DNA of 64,000 nt from Polynucleobacter meluiroseus (lineage in GTDB: Bacteria > Pseudomonadota > Gammaproteobacteria > Burkholderiales > Burkholderiaceae). A program made the translations under genes and the position numbers. The notes beneath the pieces are model-generated. The model did not search any database and had not been told where the DNA came from. It worked only from the letters and a program-made list of their open reading frames with translations. This document shows positions 55,669 to 64,000 of the stretch, in pieces. Each line of letters opens with the position of its first letter. Within the stretch, counting starts at the first letter, position 1. The stretch is from assembly GCA_945881875.1 (NCBI GenBank), contig CAMCVH010000001.1:434001-498000 (forward strand), read 5' to 3'.

Positions 55669-56358
55669 ATGATGAAAATCAGGAACGTAGAAAATCCTAA
55701 GGATTTCTTGAGTACACGCCAAAGCGCGCGTCATCTTCAAGTATCACTGGGTACCGTCCAAAAGATGGTTGAAACTGGCGAATTACTGGCTTGGAAAACC
55801 CAAGGTGGTCATCGTCGAATCCTCATGTCTTCACTTGAGCAACTCCTTAAAAGGAGACGTTTAGGTATTCGTGAGCGTTGCGGCACACAGTTTTTGCTGC
55901 TTGCTGTGTTTAGGCGCCAAGAAAGCTTTGAGGAATTTACAAGCTTAACGACTTCCTGGAAATCAGAAGTTGACCTGCATCTTTGTGCTGATACTCTTGA
56001 AGCATTGATGCAATCAGTGTCTTTAGCTCCAGATGTCATTTACCTAGATTCAGCCATATCACCTGTGGAACAGGTTCACCTACTCCATTACTTGAGTAAA
56101 AATACCCATACAAAACATATTCCTGTTTTGGTGGAGTCTAATTTCTTGAAATTACATCCTCAGGTACTTAAAGTGACTGCAGATGGCTCAATAGATAACA
56201 AGAGTCGAATTGGGAGAAAACCATCTCATAATCCGATGATTAGACCCTATCAAAAAGAAGCTTTGTTACTGGAAAATGGAGAGATTAATCCTAGATTCTC
56301 AGAAAAATTAGAGCATCTGATTTTAGATTGTATGGCCAAGAAATGCGAAAGGACCTGA
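55669..56358 (+). CDS. HTH (excisionase/MerR-like) regulator with a receiver-like domain
   Basis: A 229-residue protein. Residues about 12-62 form a winged HTH: FLSTRQSARHLQVSLGTVQKMVETGELLAWKTQGGHRRILMSSLEQLL, as in excisionase/MerR-like domains. Residues about 70-170 resemble a response-regulator receiver, for example PDVIYLDSAISPVEQVHLLHYLSKNTHTKHIPVLVES, where LDS sits at the usual phospho-Asp place, but the acidic pocket and late Lys are not clear. No integrase is near, so it is probably a transcription factor. Divergent from sucA. Confidence 0.75.
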   Translation: MMKIRNVENPKDFLSTRQSARHLQVSLGTVQKMVETGELLAWKTQGGHRRILMSSLEQLLKRRRLGIRERCGTQFLLLAVFRRQESFEEFTSLTTSWKSEVDLHLCADTLEALMQSVSLAPDVIYLDSAISPVEQVHLLHYLSKNTHTKHIPVLVESNFLKLHPQVLKVTADGSIDNKSRIGRKPSHNPMIRPYQKEALLLENGEINPRFSEKLEHLILDCMAKKCERT

Positions 56359-56401
56359 TCAACAGGCCCTCACATCAAACTAGTTAGTCAATTAACTATT
56401 A

Positions 56402-56686
56402 TTAAATAGTAAATCGACTACGGTCTTGACCTTCTATCCATTTAGGAGCTTTACCGCGTCCAGTCCAAGTTTCACCTGTGGCTGGATTGCGGTATTTTGC
56501 AGTCACCTTACCGCCAGGAGATCCCGCCATACCTTTACGTGCAAATATGTCAGCTGCAGTTAATTTATATTGCTCAATAATAGCTTTTGCTTTTGCGACA
56601 CCTTCAGCTTTTTCACGAGCCTTAACTTCAATAATTTGCTTTTCTAAAGCTTCTTTTTGAGCCATTAACTCTTGATACGTAGCCAT
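56402..56686 (-). CDS. H-NS family nucleoid protein
   Basis: A 94-residue protein. A coiled-coil oligomerisation region (about 1-45, MATYQELMAQKEALEKQIIEVKAREKAEGV) is followed by the H-NS DNA-binding motif KYRNPATGETWTGRGKAPKWI (about 64-85). It silences AT-rich DNA. It is preceded by a strongly AT-rich gap (56687-56877, about 190 bases) with no gene seen, perhaps its own binding region. Confidence 0.93.
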   Translation of the reverse strand: MATYQELMAQKEALEKQIIEVKAREKAEGVAKAKAIIEQYKLTAADIFARKGMAGSPGGKVTAKYRNPATGETWTGRGKAPKWIEGQDRSRFTI

Positions 56687-56877
56687 TTATTCTCCGTTTA
56701 ATTACTGTAATCGTTGATTATGTTTATATTAATTAAGATCATTCAATATCTATGAGACTGATTATATACACATAATAAAGATTAACTAATAATTTAGTGA
56801 ATAAATTTTATTAAAGCTTATATTATCTATAGAAACTTTAAATTAATTATTTTCTATATAAATATAAAGCGCTACTA

Positions 56878-57249
56878 TTAACCTCCTGGGCTAGCAGGCA
56901 CAACTTTCCAAGACTCTTGGCAAGTTTGTACATAAGGATAATAAGTTTGACTGGACTGGCAGTAATACCAAACTGGGGGCAAGTTTTGCGCTAAAAAGGG
57001 CTGCGGTGGGGGTGGCGGTGGCGCCAAGACGATCGGAGCTCTCTGGACATAAACTGGTTCAGAATAAACAACTCTAGGCTGAGTGATTGAATAAACAACC
57101 AAACCACCCACAACAGCGGGGAATACCCAATGACCTGAGCTGCGATGAGAATGATGACCGTGATGATGTCTACCCCCAGCAAAGACATTGCCCGATAACA
57201 ATACTCCAATCAAAACAAAGCTACCGAGAATTTTCTTGAAACTGGACAT
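56878..57249 (-). CDS. Exported His/Pro-rich protein with a YYC...C motif
   Basis: A 123-residue protein with a Sec signal (LGSFVLIGVLLSGNVFAGG). Just after the cleavage site lies GGRHHHGHHSHRSSGH, seven His, a possible metal-binding patch, then a hydrophobic span VFPAVVGGLVVYSIT, a run of seven Pro, and VWYYCQSSQTYYPYVQTCQESWKVVPA. The last motif is widespread in proteobacterial envelope proteins of unknown function. It is likely membrane-bound on the periplasmic side. Confidence 0.8.
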   Translation of the reverse strand: MSSFKKILGSFVLIGVLLSGNVFAGGRHHHGHHSHRSSGHWVFPAVVGGLVVYSITQPRVVYSEPVYVQRAPIVLAPPPPPPQPFLAQNLPPVWYYCQSSQTYYPYVQTCQESWKVVPASPGG

Positions 57250-57354
57250 ATCGACTCCTTATTAGTTAAACCTATAACGAATGGATATTCTTTTTGGTTG
57301 ACTCCTGAAACAAAGATATTCGCCTCAGAGCGACTAAACATTATTAATAAATCA

Positions 57355-58194
57355 CTAATCTATTAGTGAGGTATCGACTTTACCGGTTGAGATGATTCTC
57401 TGAATGGCTGTCATAACCTCTTTTTCTTTACCTCGAAACCCATGCTCAGTAAAAGCATTGCAAGCAGGTCCGCTCATATTGCTACTGCCAGTCACAGTCA
57501 CTAAAACTAGACCAAACTTATCTGTAATACTTTTGGCTCCAGAGTAAGTCGTGAGGTGGCAAGGGTCATCGCGATGGTGGACAAAAATTTGAGGAATTTT
57601 CGATTTCTTGTAATCAAAGCCACCTAGTTCGCGATAAGAATTTCTGCTGTAAGGCTCCGTGATAGATGCTGTATGAATAGCACCGTTATAAATGTAAGGC
57701 TCATAAGTAGACATGAACGATGAAGAAACCGTTCCCATGCTAGTTCCTACAATCCATACATTTTTGATGCTCGGCTTCATTTGTTTAACAAGTTGCACCA
57801 ATTGAGCAACATCTTGATGGCGCATCAAAGAGGCCTGGTAAGAACTTGAACAATAATCACCACTATCAGAGCGACAATCAACTACAAGTGTTGCCATCTC
57901 ATTGTTGATTAAGTGTTGGCGGGCTCTGATTAGAAAATTACCTTTGAGCCTAGATGAGATCATTTCATTATTTTCTACAACCGGTCTCACAACAGAGGGA
58001 TATCCGGGCAGAAGGACTGCAAGATGAGTCGGCTGACTTGAGTTGTTTTTCAAAGATAGAACACCCTCTTGCTTGGTGCCACCTTGCAAATCCACTATGA
58101 CTAACTGCTCATAAGGATTCTCTGATGAGGAAGGTGTCTGAGCATTAACAAAACTACTGATAGTCAAACATAAATAAAAAAATAATTTTTTCAT
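57355..58194 (-). CDS. Exported alpha/beta-hydrolase-like protein
   Basis: A 279-residue protein with a Sec signal ([17 protein letters not shown]). [23 protein letters not shown] contains the nucleophile elbow [18 protein letters not shown] is a likely oxyanion strand and [14 protein letters not shown] holds a candidate catalytic His. The acid residue may be in HHRDDPCH. Substrate unknown; a periplasmic esterase or peptidase is possible. Confidence 0.75.
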   Translation of the reverse strand: MKKLFFYLCLTISSFVNAQTPSSSENPYEQLVIVDLQGGTKQEGVLSLKNNSSQPTHLAVLLPGYPSVVRPVVENNEMISSRLKGNFLIRARQHLINNEMATLVVDCRSDSGDYCSSSYQASLMRHQDVAQLVQLVKQMKPSIKNVWIVGTSMGTVSSSFMSTYEPYIYNGAIHTASITEPYSRNSYRELGGFDYKKSKIPQIFVHHRDDPCHLTTYSGAKSITDKFGLVLVTVTGSSNMSGPACNAFTEHGFRGKEKEVMTAIQRIISTGKVDTSLID

Positions 58195-58223
58195 GGGAAG
58201 TCACCTCAACAAAGAAAATTAGT

Positions 58224-58300
58224 TGGTCGGGACGAGAGGATTTGAACCTCCGACCACTTGCACCCCATGCAAGTACGCTACCAGGCTGCGCTACGTCCCG
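58224..58300 (-). tRNA. tRNA-Pro (anticodon GGG)
   Basis: Minus strand: CGGGACG acceptor, D arm GCGC..GCGT, anticodon stem CTTGC/GCAAG with loop ATGGGGT giving GGG, T loop GGTTCAAATCC, acceptor CGTCCCG and encoded ACCA; 77 bases. It decodes CCC and CCU. It closes the pheT-ihfA-merR cluster, as usual in betaproteobacteria. Confidence 0.96.
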
Positions 58301-58320
58301 AAAAAACTTCGATTATTGTA

Positions 58321-58671
58321 TCAACTAGAGAGGATGCGGAGAATCGCTTGCAACTCATCACGCAATGATGAATCAGAAGCTGGTTGAGCACTACTATCGC
58401 CCAATCGAATTCTGGCTCCGCTGATCGTAAAACCCTCTTCATAGAGCAACTCTCGGATTCTGCGAATAAGAACTACTTCATGGTGTTGATAGTAACGACG
58501 GTTACCGCGTCGCTTCTGAGGCTTTAGCTGATTGAATTCTTGTTCCCAATAACGGAGTACGTGCGGCTTCACTTCACAAAGCTCACCCACCTCACCAATG
58601 GTGAAGTAGCGTTTCGCTGGAATTGGAGGGAGAGATTCCCCGGCAATCATGCCGTTATCAAGCTTTTCCAT
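58321..58671 (-). CDS. MerR-family regulator downstream of ihfA
   Basis: A 116-residue protein with one MerR HTH ([42 protein letters not shown]) and a short helical tail ([22 protein letters not shown]). No metal-binding Cys are present, so it is not a metal sensor. It lies 12 bases after ihfA, a conserved place; its target is not known. Confidence 0.92.
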   Translation of the reverse strand: MEKLDNGMIAGESLPPIPAKRYFTIGEVGELCEVKPHVLRYWEQEFNQLKPQKRRGNRRYYQHHEVVLIRRIRELLYEEGFTISGARIRLGDSSAQPASDSSLRDELQAILRILSS

Positions 58672-58683
58672 AATTGAAACTCG

Positions 58684-58983
58684 TTAGAGTTTAGGATCGA
58701 CCTTATCTTTTAGCTTTTGACTGGCGTGGAATGTCACCACACGTCTAGCTGAAATAGGAACTAACTCACCTGTTTTAGGGTTGCGTCCTGGTCTTGCAGA
58801 TTTTTCACGTAACTGGAAGTTACCGAAGCCTGAAATTTTTACATCAACTCCAGAATCCAAAGATGAACTGACCGTTTCAAAGAATGCATCAATTAAATCT
58901 TTCGCTTCACGCTTATTTAAACCAACATGGTCAAATAATGCGTCTGATAATTCTGCTTTAGTAATCGTGCCCGCTTCACTCAT
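58684..58983 (-). CDS. ihfA: Integration host factor subunit alpha
   Basis: A 99-residue DNA-bending protein that pairs with Ihf[29 protein letters not shown] opens it; the beta-arm [33 protein letters not shown] contains the intercalating Pro. It follows pheT by about 50 bases, as in most proteobacteria. Confidence 0.96.
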   Translation of the reverse strand: MSEAGTITKAELSDALFDHVGLNKREAKDLIDAFFETVSSSLDSGVDVKISGFGNFQLREKSARPGRNPKTGELVPISARRVVTFHASQKLKDKVDPKL

Positions 58984-59036
58984 ATCAGGTCTCCGCTTCT
59001 CTTTAGATTCTTAATGGTTAATTAATTATTAGTCTG

Positions 59037-61478
59037 TTAACGAATTCTAACTTGGCATTTTACGCTCATAGCGTCAAGCAAACTAGAAATTACTGGTTCA
59101 ATCTGTGCATCTTGTAATGTACCTGATTCGTCTGCCAAAGTGATACGAAATGCCAAACTCCTCTCAGTCGCAGCCATACCGCCCATGCGCCCCTCTGAAG
59201 GCTTGAACTCGTCAAACAAATCAATTTTCTTAATTAAAGGCTGCTTAGATGATCTCATCGCATCGATTAATTGTGCTACAGAAATAGATTGCTGCACCAC
59301 AACAGCCAAATCGCGAGTCACCTCAGGGAACTTGCTGATAGGAGCAATTGTTGGCAATCCAATATCTTGGATAACTGCCCAATCCATCTCAAACATAACT
59401 GGCGCACTAGGTAGACCATAAGCTTGCTGCCAACGAGGGTGTAACTCACCAATAAAACCTAATGGGATCTCTTTGCCACGCTTTTTAATTGAAATTTGTG
59501 CACTGCGTCCCGGATGTAAGGCTGGGTGCTCTGTTTTATGAGCTTTAAATTCTAAAGGTGCCAAAAGTGCTTCTAGATCACCCTTGACGTCAAAGAAGTC
59601 GATCGCACGACTTGGCGCGCCCCATTGCTCTGGTAGCGCTGAACCATAAGCCAAACCCGCCACTCGCACAGGTTGATCGTAACCAGCAATACTTAATTCA
59701 CCAACTTGAGCTTCTGGATTTCTCTGGAATGTACGGCCTACTTCGAATAAACGAACACGAGTCGCCTTGCGATTTAAATTTTGACGTAAATTTTGTACCA
59801 ATCCACCAATCAAATTACTACGCATCACTGAATACTGGCTAGCAATCGGATTTAAAACTTTAATGGGGTTGGCATTACCAGCTAACTGTACTTCGGTATC
59901 CGCATCAATGAACCCAAAGTTCATCACTTCTTGGTAGGCTCTGCCTGCAAGCGCGTGACGCAATTGATGGATGCCACGCTTGGGCTCTTGAGTGCCTTGC
60001 ATGCGCTGCTCTGCCACCGGTGGGTTAGCTGAAATGTTTTCAAAACCATAGAGTCTGGCAACTTCTTCAATCAGGTCTTCTTCAATTTCAATATCGAAAC
60101 GGTGACTAGGGGCTTTAACTACAAATGCTTCATTGCCTTCACGTTGGTAAGTTAAACCAATGCGATCAAAAAGAGATGCAATGACATCCGCCGTCAATGG
60201 CACGCCAATAACTTTTTGTGCACGAGCAACTCTTAGACGAACCTCAGAGCGTTCAGGAAAGTTAACGATCTGATCATCAACAGGGCCTAACTGACCGCCA
60301 CAAATCTGAGTAATCAATGTAGAAACAAATTCAAGGGCATTGACGGTGCTAGCGGGGTCGACGCCACGCTCAAAGCGATGCGCCGCATCAGTTGAGAAAT
60401 TAAATCTTCTGCTGCGACCTTGGATAGCTGATGGCCACCAGAAAGCAGATTCGAGATAAATGTCTTGTGTGTCTAATGTGACAGAGCTTGGGTTGCCACC
60501 CATGATGCCTGCCATACTTTCTACACCGTTAGCATCAGCAATCACGCCAACACCTTGGCCATTGTTAGGTGCTACAGAAACTGTTTGACCATTCAATAGT
60601 TCTAATTGTTCTCCATCACGACCCCAACGAACAGTCAGATCACCTTTGATTTTGTTCAAATCAAATACATGCGTTGGTTGCCCAATTGCCAACATCGCAT
60701 AGTTTGAAATATCTACCAAAGCAGAAATACTTCTTTGACCAGCGCCTTCTAAACAGTGCACCATCCATTCTGGTGTTTTGGCTTTGGCATTAACGCCTTT
60801 GATCACACGACCAGCGAAGCGACCACAGAGATCTTTATTCTCTATAGTGACTTTAAGAGTGTCTTGAATACCACTCTTTTGAGCCTCAATCTTTGGAGCA
60901 CATAGTTTGGCGCCGGTGATCGCTGAGACTTCGCGCGCTACACCCAAAATAGATAAACAATCGGCTTTGTTGGGAGTTAACTTGATGATAAAAATAGTGT
61001 CATCGAGTTTTAAGTACTCACGAATATCTTGTCCAACTGGGGCATCCGCAGCGAGCTCCATGATGCCTTCAGAGTCTTGACCAACACCTAGTTCGCGACC
61101 TGAACACAACATACCCTGAGATTCAACACCGCGCAACTTACCTAACTTGATAGCGAATGGTTTGCCACCCTCTTCAGATGATGGCAATTGCGCACCGACC
61201 AAAGCACATGGGATTTTTATGCCAACGCGAGCGTTCGGTGCACCGCAAACAATTTGTAATGTTTCGCCACCAGCATTGACTTTGCAAACACGGAGGCGAT
61301 CTGCATCTGGGTGTTGTGCAGCTTCTAAAATTTCTGCAACAACCACTTGTGTGAATGGCGGTGCTAAAGGACGAGTTTCTTCAACTTCAAGACCTGCCAT
61401 GGTTAAAGCATGTGACAACTGCTCCGTTGTCATGTCAGGATTAACGTATTGTCTGAGCCAGGATTCTGAAAATTGCAT
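59037..61478 (-). CDS. pheT: Phenylalanyl-tRNA synthetase, beta subunit
   Basis: An 813-residue subunit. Domains: a tRNA-binding OB fold (about 39-150, VVVAEILEAAQHPDADRLRVCKVNAGG), B3/B4 editing (about 210-385), B5 (about 400-470), a catalytic-like core, and C-terminal FDX-ACB (about 720-812, PISKFPEVTRDLAVVV). It forms the alpha2beta2 enzyme with PheS and follows pheS by 19 bases. Confidence 0.97.
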   Translation of the reverse strand: MQFSESWLRQYVNPDMTTEQLSHALTMAGLEVEETRPLAPPFTQVVVAEILEAAQHPDADRLRVCKVNAGGETLQIVCGAPNARVGIKIPCALVGAQLPSSEEGGKPFAIKLGKLRGVESQGMLCSGRELGVGQDSEGIMELAADAPVGQDIREYLKLDDTIFIIKLTPNKADCLSILGVAREVSAITGAKLCAPKIEAQKSGIQDTLKVTIENKDLCGRFAGRVIKGVNAKAKTPEWMVHCLEGAGQRSISALVDISNYAMLAIGQPTHVFDLNKIKGDLTVRWGRDGEQLELLNGQTVSVAPNNGQGVGVIADANGVESMAGIMGGNPSSVTLDTQDIYLESAFWWPSAIQGRSRRFNFSTDAAHRFERGVDPASTVNALEFVSTLITQICGGQLGPVDDQIVNFPERSEVRLRVARAQKVIGVPLTADVIASLFDRIGLTYQREGNEAFVVKAPSHRFDIEIEEDLIEEVARLYGFENISANPPVAEQRMQGTQEPKRGIHQLRHALAGRAYQEVMNFGFIDADTEVQLAGNANPIKVLNPIASQYSVMRSNLIGGLVQNLRQNLNRKATRVRLFEVGRTFQRNPEAQVGELSIAGYDQPVRVAGLAYGSALPEQWGAPSRAIDFFDVKGDLEALLAPLEFKAHKTEHPALHPGRSAQISIKKRGKEIPLGFIGELHPRWQQAYGLPSAPVMFEMDWAVIQDIGLPTIAPISKFPEVTRDLAVVVQQSISVAQLIDAMRSSKQPLIKKIDLFDEFKPSEGRMGGMAATERSLAFRITLADESGTLQDAQIEPVISSLLDAMSVKCQVRIR

Positions 61479-61497
61479 GGTGGTTGCTCAGTCTGAT

Positions 61498-62544
61498 TTA
61501 AGCTGGAAATTGAGATAAGAAACGAATGTCGTTTTCAAAGAACAAACGCAAATCGTCAATACCATAGCGCAACATCGTCAAGCGCTCTAAACCTGAGCCA
61601 AACGCAAATCCAATATAACGCTCAGGGTCTAATCCCATATTACGAAGTACGGTTGGATGAACTTGCCCTGCTCCTGAAATTTCTAACCAACGGCCCGCTA
61701 ATTTTCCTGAACCAAAAGCCATATCAATTTCTGCTGAAGGTTCAGTAAACGGGAAATACGATGGGCGGAAACGAACATCAATGGCATCCGTTTCAAAGAA
61801 TGTTTTTAAGAAGTCGGTGTAGACACCTTTGAGATCTGCAAACGAAACATTTTCTGCAATCCATAAACCTTCTACCTGATTGAACATCGGAGAATGCGTG
61901 GCATCACTATCCACTCGATAAGTTCTACCTGGAGCAATAACTTTGATCGGTGGCATCACCGCATCTTTGGCATATTTAGCTACATGAGCACTGGCATATC
62001 GAACTTGCATCGGGCTAGTGTGCGTACGTAACAGCAATGGTTTATTTTTTTCATCGACACCTTCAACATAGAAGGTATCTTGCATTGATCTTGCTGGATG
62101 ATTTTCTGGGCTATTAAGTGCCGTGAAATTGAACCAATCGTTTTCAATTTCAGGACCATCAGCCACATCAAATCCAATGGATCTGAAAATTTGTTCAACA
62201 CGTTCCCAAGTGCGCATGACAGGATGCAAACTACCGACATCTTGACCGCGACCAGGCAAAGTCACATCAATAGCTTCGGCACTTAAACGCGCTTCTAAAA
62301 CGGCATCCGCTAAAGCTTGACGACGCTCATTAAGCGCTGCTTCTACGGCTGATTTAATTTGGTTGATTTCTGCGCCGGCTGCTTTGCGTGCCTCAGGATC
62401 TAACGCACCTAGCGACTTCAGACGCTCTGTGAGAATTCCGGATTTACCGAGGTAGCGTGCCTTGGCGTCTTCGAGGGCCGCCGAATCGGCGGCACCATCG
62501 AAGTCCCGCTTGGCATCCTCGACAACTTGGTCGAGTGAAACCAT
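61498..62544 (-). CDS. pheS: Phenylalanyl-tRNA synthetase, alpha subunit
   Basis: A 348-residue class II synthetase subunit. An N-terminal coiled coil (1-90) is followed by the core; [12 protein letters not shown] is motif 1-2 region and [32 protein letters not shown] is motif 3. It lies 13 bases after rplT. Confidence 0.97.
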   Translation of the reverse strand: MVSLDQVVEDAKRDFDGAADSAALEDAKARYLGKSGILTERLKSLGALDPEARKAAGAEINQIKSAVEAALNERRQALADAVLEARLSAEAIDVTLPGRGQDVGSLHPVMRTWERVEQIFRSIGFDVADGPEIENDWFNFTALNSPENHPARSMQDTFYVEGVDEKNKPLLLRTHTSPMQVRYASAHVAKYAKDAVMPPIKVIAPGRTYRVDSDATHSPMFNQVEGLWIAENVSFADLKGVYTDFLKTFFETDAIDVRFRPSYFPFTEPSAEIDMAFGSGKLAGRWLEISGAGQVHPTVLRNMGLDPERYIGFAFGSGLERLTMLRYGIDDLRLFFENDIRFLSQFPA

Positions 62545-62557
62545 ATGCGGGCCCTAC

Positions 62558-62917
62558 TTACGCTGCTACTACTGTTTTGATACGAGCGACTAAAGCAGCA
62601 AATGCTGGCTTGTCGTTGATCGCCATGTCAGATAGAACCTTACGGTCTAACTCAACACCAGATCTCTTCATACCATTCATGAAGACGCTGTATGTCACGT
62701 CGTACTGACGAACAGCAGCATTGATACGTGCAATCCACAAAGCACGGAATACGCGCTTCTTATTACGACGGTCGCGATAGGCGTACTGACCTGCACGCAT
62801 AACCGCTTGTTTAGCAATACGGAATACATTCTTACGACGGCCACGGTAACCCTTGGCAGCATCGATAACTTTTTTATGACGGGCTCTAGCTGTAACCCCG
62901 CGTTTGACTCTTGGCAT
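62558..62917 (-). CDS. rplT: 50S ribosomal protein L20
   Basis: A 119-residue basic protein needed for early 50S assembly. [55 protein letters not shown] is the hallmark start. In many bacteria L20 represses its own operon by binding a leader; such an element near 63.2 kb is possible. Confidence 0.98.
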   Translation of the reverse strand: MPRVKRGVTARARHKKVIDAAKGYRGRRKNVFRIAKQAVMRAGQYAYRDRRNKKRVFRALWIARINAAVRQYDVTYSVFMNGMKRSGVELDRKVLSDMAINDKPAFAALVARIKTVVAA

Positions 62918-62940
62918 TTGATTCTCCTATTCGTCTGAGG

Positions 62941-63138
62941 TTAAGCGTAAGGCATCATAGCGCGTACTGATTTCACATCTGAATCATGTACGGCAACTGC
63001 ACCGCGAAGGTGACGTTTATTCTTCGTCGTCTTCTTGGTAAGAATATGGCGCTTGAACGCTTGACCACGTTTAATAGAACCGCCTGCGCGAACTCTAAAA
63101 CGCTTAGCTGCACCGCTTTTCGTTTTCATCTTGGGCAT
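62941..63138 (-). CDS. rpmI: 50S ribosomal protein L35
   Basis: The ATG at 63138 ([31 protein letters not shown]) is the family start, with GGGAG six bases before; the track adds seven spurious residues. 65 residues, normal length. Between infC and rplT as in most bacteria. Confidence 0.97.
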   Translation of the reverse strand: MPKMKTKSGAAKRFRVRAGGSIKRGQAFKRHILTKKTTKNKRHLRGAVAVHDSDVKSVRAMMPYA

Positions 63139-63175
63139 AACTGCTCCCTTTTCATTCATATGTACGACTTAGGTG

Positions 63176-63190
63176 GCAATCGACGATTGC
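63176..63190 (-). promoter_or_regulatory. Inverted repeat in the rpmI leader
   Basis: GCAATCG-A-CGATTGC, 38 bases before rpmI. In RNA it can form a five-pair stem with a five-base loop. It is one of a few small hairpins (with GAC-GAAA-GTC nearby) in the 148-base infC-rpmI gap and might be a ribosomal-protein leader. Confidence 0.4.
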
Positions 63191-63286
63191 ACTTCTCTTA
63201 CCCAGACATACTTCTTAATAAGACTTTCGTCTTTCTCCGGTCAAACTTACATTCGCCGGGTTGCTACAAACTACTGTTACCAGTAA

Positions 63287-63808
63287 TTATTTCTTCTTAA
63301 TGGGAGAAAGAACCATCACCATCTGGCGCCCCTCCATCTTTGGAAACTGTTCTACAGAACCAAACGGCTCCAAGTCAGCTTTCAATCTTTCTAACATGCG
63401 CACACCAATTTCTTGGTGGGCTAATTCTCTACCTCGAAAACGCAAAGTGATTTTAGTTTTATCACCCTCTTCTAAGAACTTCGTTAGATTGCGCAACTTA
63501 ACGTTGTAGTCACCATCATCAGTACCTGGGCGGAACTTAACTTCCTTAACCTGGACCACCTTTTGCTTTAACTTAGCTTCGTGAGCTTTTTTAGCTTCTT
63601 GGTATTTGAATTTGCCGTAATCCATCACACGACAAACTGGAGGTACTGCCGTAGGGGCAATCTCCACCAAATCTAATTCACTCTCTTCAGCCAGTTTTAA
63701 TGCATCAGGTAGAGATACAACACCTAATGGTTCACTGTCGTTGCCAATCAATCGTATCTCGGAGGCAGTAATTTCCCGATTAATACGATGTGTTTTCTCA
63801 GTAGCTAT
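63287..63808 (-). CDS. infC: Translation initiation factor IF-3, ATA start
   Basis: A 173-residue protein. The track begins at an internal TTG; upstream the frame continues as [18 protein letters not shown], the conserved IF3 opening, until an in-frame TAA five codons before ATA (63808-63806). No ATG, GTG or TTG lies between that stop and codon 20. AAAGGA eight bases before ATA makes it the likely start. E. coli infC starts with AUU, allowing IF3 to repress its own synthesis by rejecting a non-standard start; the same logic is inferred here. [19 protein letters not shown] is in the C-terminal domain. Confidence 0.93.
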   Translation of the reverse strand: MATEKTHRINREITASEIRLIGNDSEPLGVVSLPDALKLAEESELDLVEIAPTAVPPVCRVMDYGKFKYQEAKKAHEAKLKQKVVQVKEVKFRPGTDDGDYNVKLRNLTKFLEEGDKTKITLRFRGRELAHQEIGVRMLERLKADLEPFGSVEQFPKMEGRQMVMVLSPIKKK

Positions 63809-63849
63809 TTCGCGTTTCCTTTAAAAATTTATAAAAAATCCTATACACC

Positions 63850-64000
63850 TCAGGCAAGCTGGGGTCCGACCTTCTGGGAAACATCCTGTTGGAGTCGGGC
63901 AATGAAATCGTCGATCGGCATAACACCTAGATCAAGACCACCTCTGGCGCGTACGGCCACCGCATTTGCTTCAGATTCTTTATCACCTACAACCAACAAA
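63850..64000 (-). CDS. thrS: Threonyl-tRNA synthetase, C-terminal end
   Basis: Not in the ORF track as the window edge cuts it. Minus strand reads [20 protein letters not shown] then [29 protein letters not shown] and TGA at 63850. LLVVGDKE and VAVRARGG are the end of the anticodon-binding domain of ThrRS. It lies 41 bases before infC, the standard thrS-infC order. Confidence 0.94.
   Translation of the reverse strand, partial: LLVVGDKESEANAVAVRARGGLDLGVMPIDDFIARLQQDVSQKVGPQLA

Noticed and set aside
55669-56358. Excisionase of a prophage or integrative element
   Set aside because: No integrase, att repeats or phage genes nearby; the extra C-terminal domain argues for a regulator.
56381-56400. 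TAGTTA-N6-TAACTA as terminator between the HTH regulator and H-NS genes
   Set aside because: Only A/T-rich pairs and a poor T run; too weak to call.
1-64000. CRISPR arrays, insertion sequences, rRNA
   Set aside because: No regularly spaced repeats, transposase frames or rRNA sequence were seen in reading the window.

Overview
The window looks like chromosomal DNA of a small-genome, AT-rich betaproteobacterium of the Burkholderiaceae, most like a freshwater Polynucleobacter-type organism. The reasoning is gene content and order: sucA-sucB-lpdA-zapE, thrS-infC-rpmI-rplT-pheS-pheT-ihfA-merR-tRNA-Pro, accA-tilS-lysC-tRNA-Ser, trmJ-cysE-mutS, bamC-dapA-trpS, a Bug-type (TctC) binding protein, an H-NS of the BpH3 type, short intergenic gaps and many 1 to 4 base stop/start overlaps. 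No database search was possible, so the taxon is an inference.

Layout. 1-6.1 kb: peroxide-stress yaaA (cut by the edge), a YfcG-type GST, DedA, purU, a 3-hydroxyacyl-CoA dehydrogenase, two small membrane proteins and rarA. 6.1-9.3 kb: a redox cluster with flavocytochrome c sulfide dehydrogenase (fccA, fccB), a TlpA-like thioredoxin and a nitroreductase. 9.3-15 kb: a cold-shock gene with a long structured leader, a RodZ-like HTH membrane protein, a FixJ/LuxR response regulator, a CMD-family protein, a Bug protein, a D-2-hydroxyacid dehydrogenase and a zinc-ribbon/Smr protein. 14.9-17.5 kb is accessory: a 40-codon single-span membrane protein behind a promoter whose -10 lies inside a canonical LexA box, then an AT-rich acyltransferase-3 pair and a DUF1640 coiled-coil protein. 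17.5-21 kb: a Trp-rich protein, a CoA-binding protein and the MsrP-MsrQ methionine-sulfoxide repair pair in an operon with a periplasmic FGE-like protein. 21-27.3 kb: K+ channel, ilvD, phhB, a DUF2878/DUF3833/chalcone-isomerase-like trio and an orphan histidine kinase.

27.2-43.3 kb is mainly housekeeping: tRNA-Ser, lysC, an orphan antitoxin-like gene, tilS, accA, an AlkA-type glycosylase, cysS, a TPR protein, ppiase, lpxH, suhB, trmJ, cysE, mutS, slyD, a ribosomal oxygenase and an Ala/Pro lipoprotein. 43.4-55.3 kb is a minus-strand run: bamC, dapA, a methyltransferase, trpS, a PHP phosphoesterase, two overlapping tiny membrane genes, zapE, lpdA, sucB and sucA. 55.4-58.2 kb holds an HTH/pseudo-receiver regulator behind a perfect 20-bp palindrome, an H-NS protein and two secreted proteins. 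58.2-64 kb is the tRNA-Pro/ihfA/pheST/rplT/rpmI/infC/thrS translation block, in which infC has no ATG, GTG or TTG at its expected start and appears to begin at ATA.

The most notable observations are the LexA-box-controlled 40-residue membrane protein, the ATA start of infC, the coupled pair of tiny membrane proteins, the palindrome with a near-copy of its left half 7 kb away, the zinc-ribbon/Smr protein, and the MsrPQ-FGE operon. No CRISPR array, insertion sequence, rRNA or prophage was seen.
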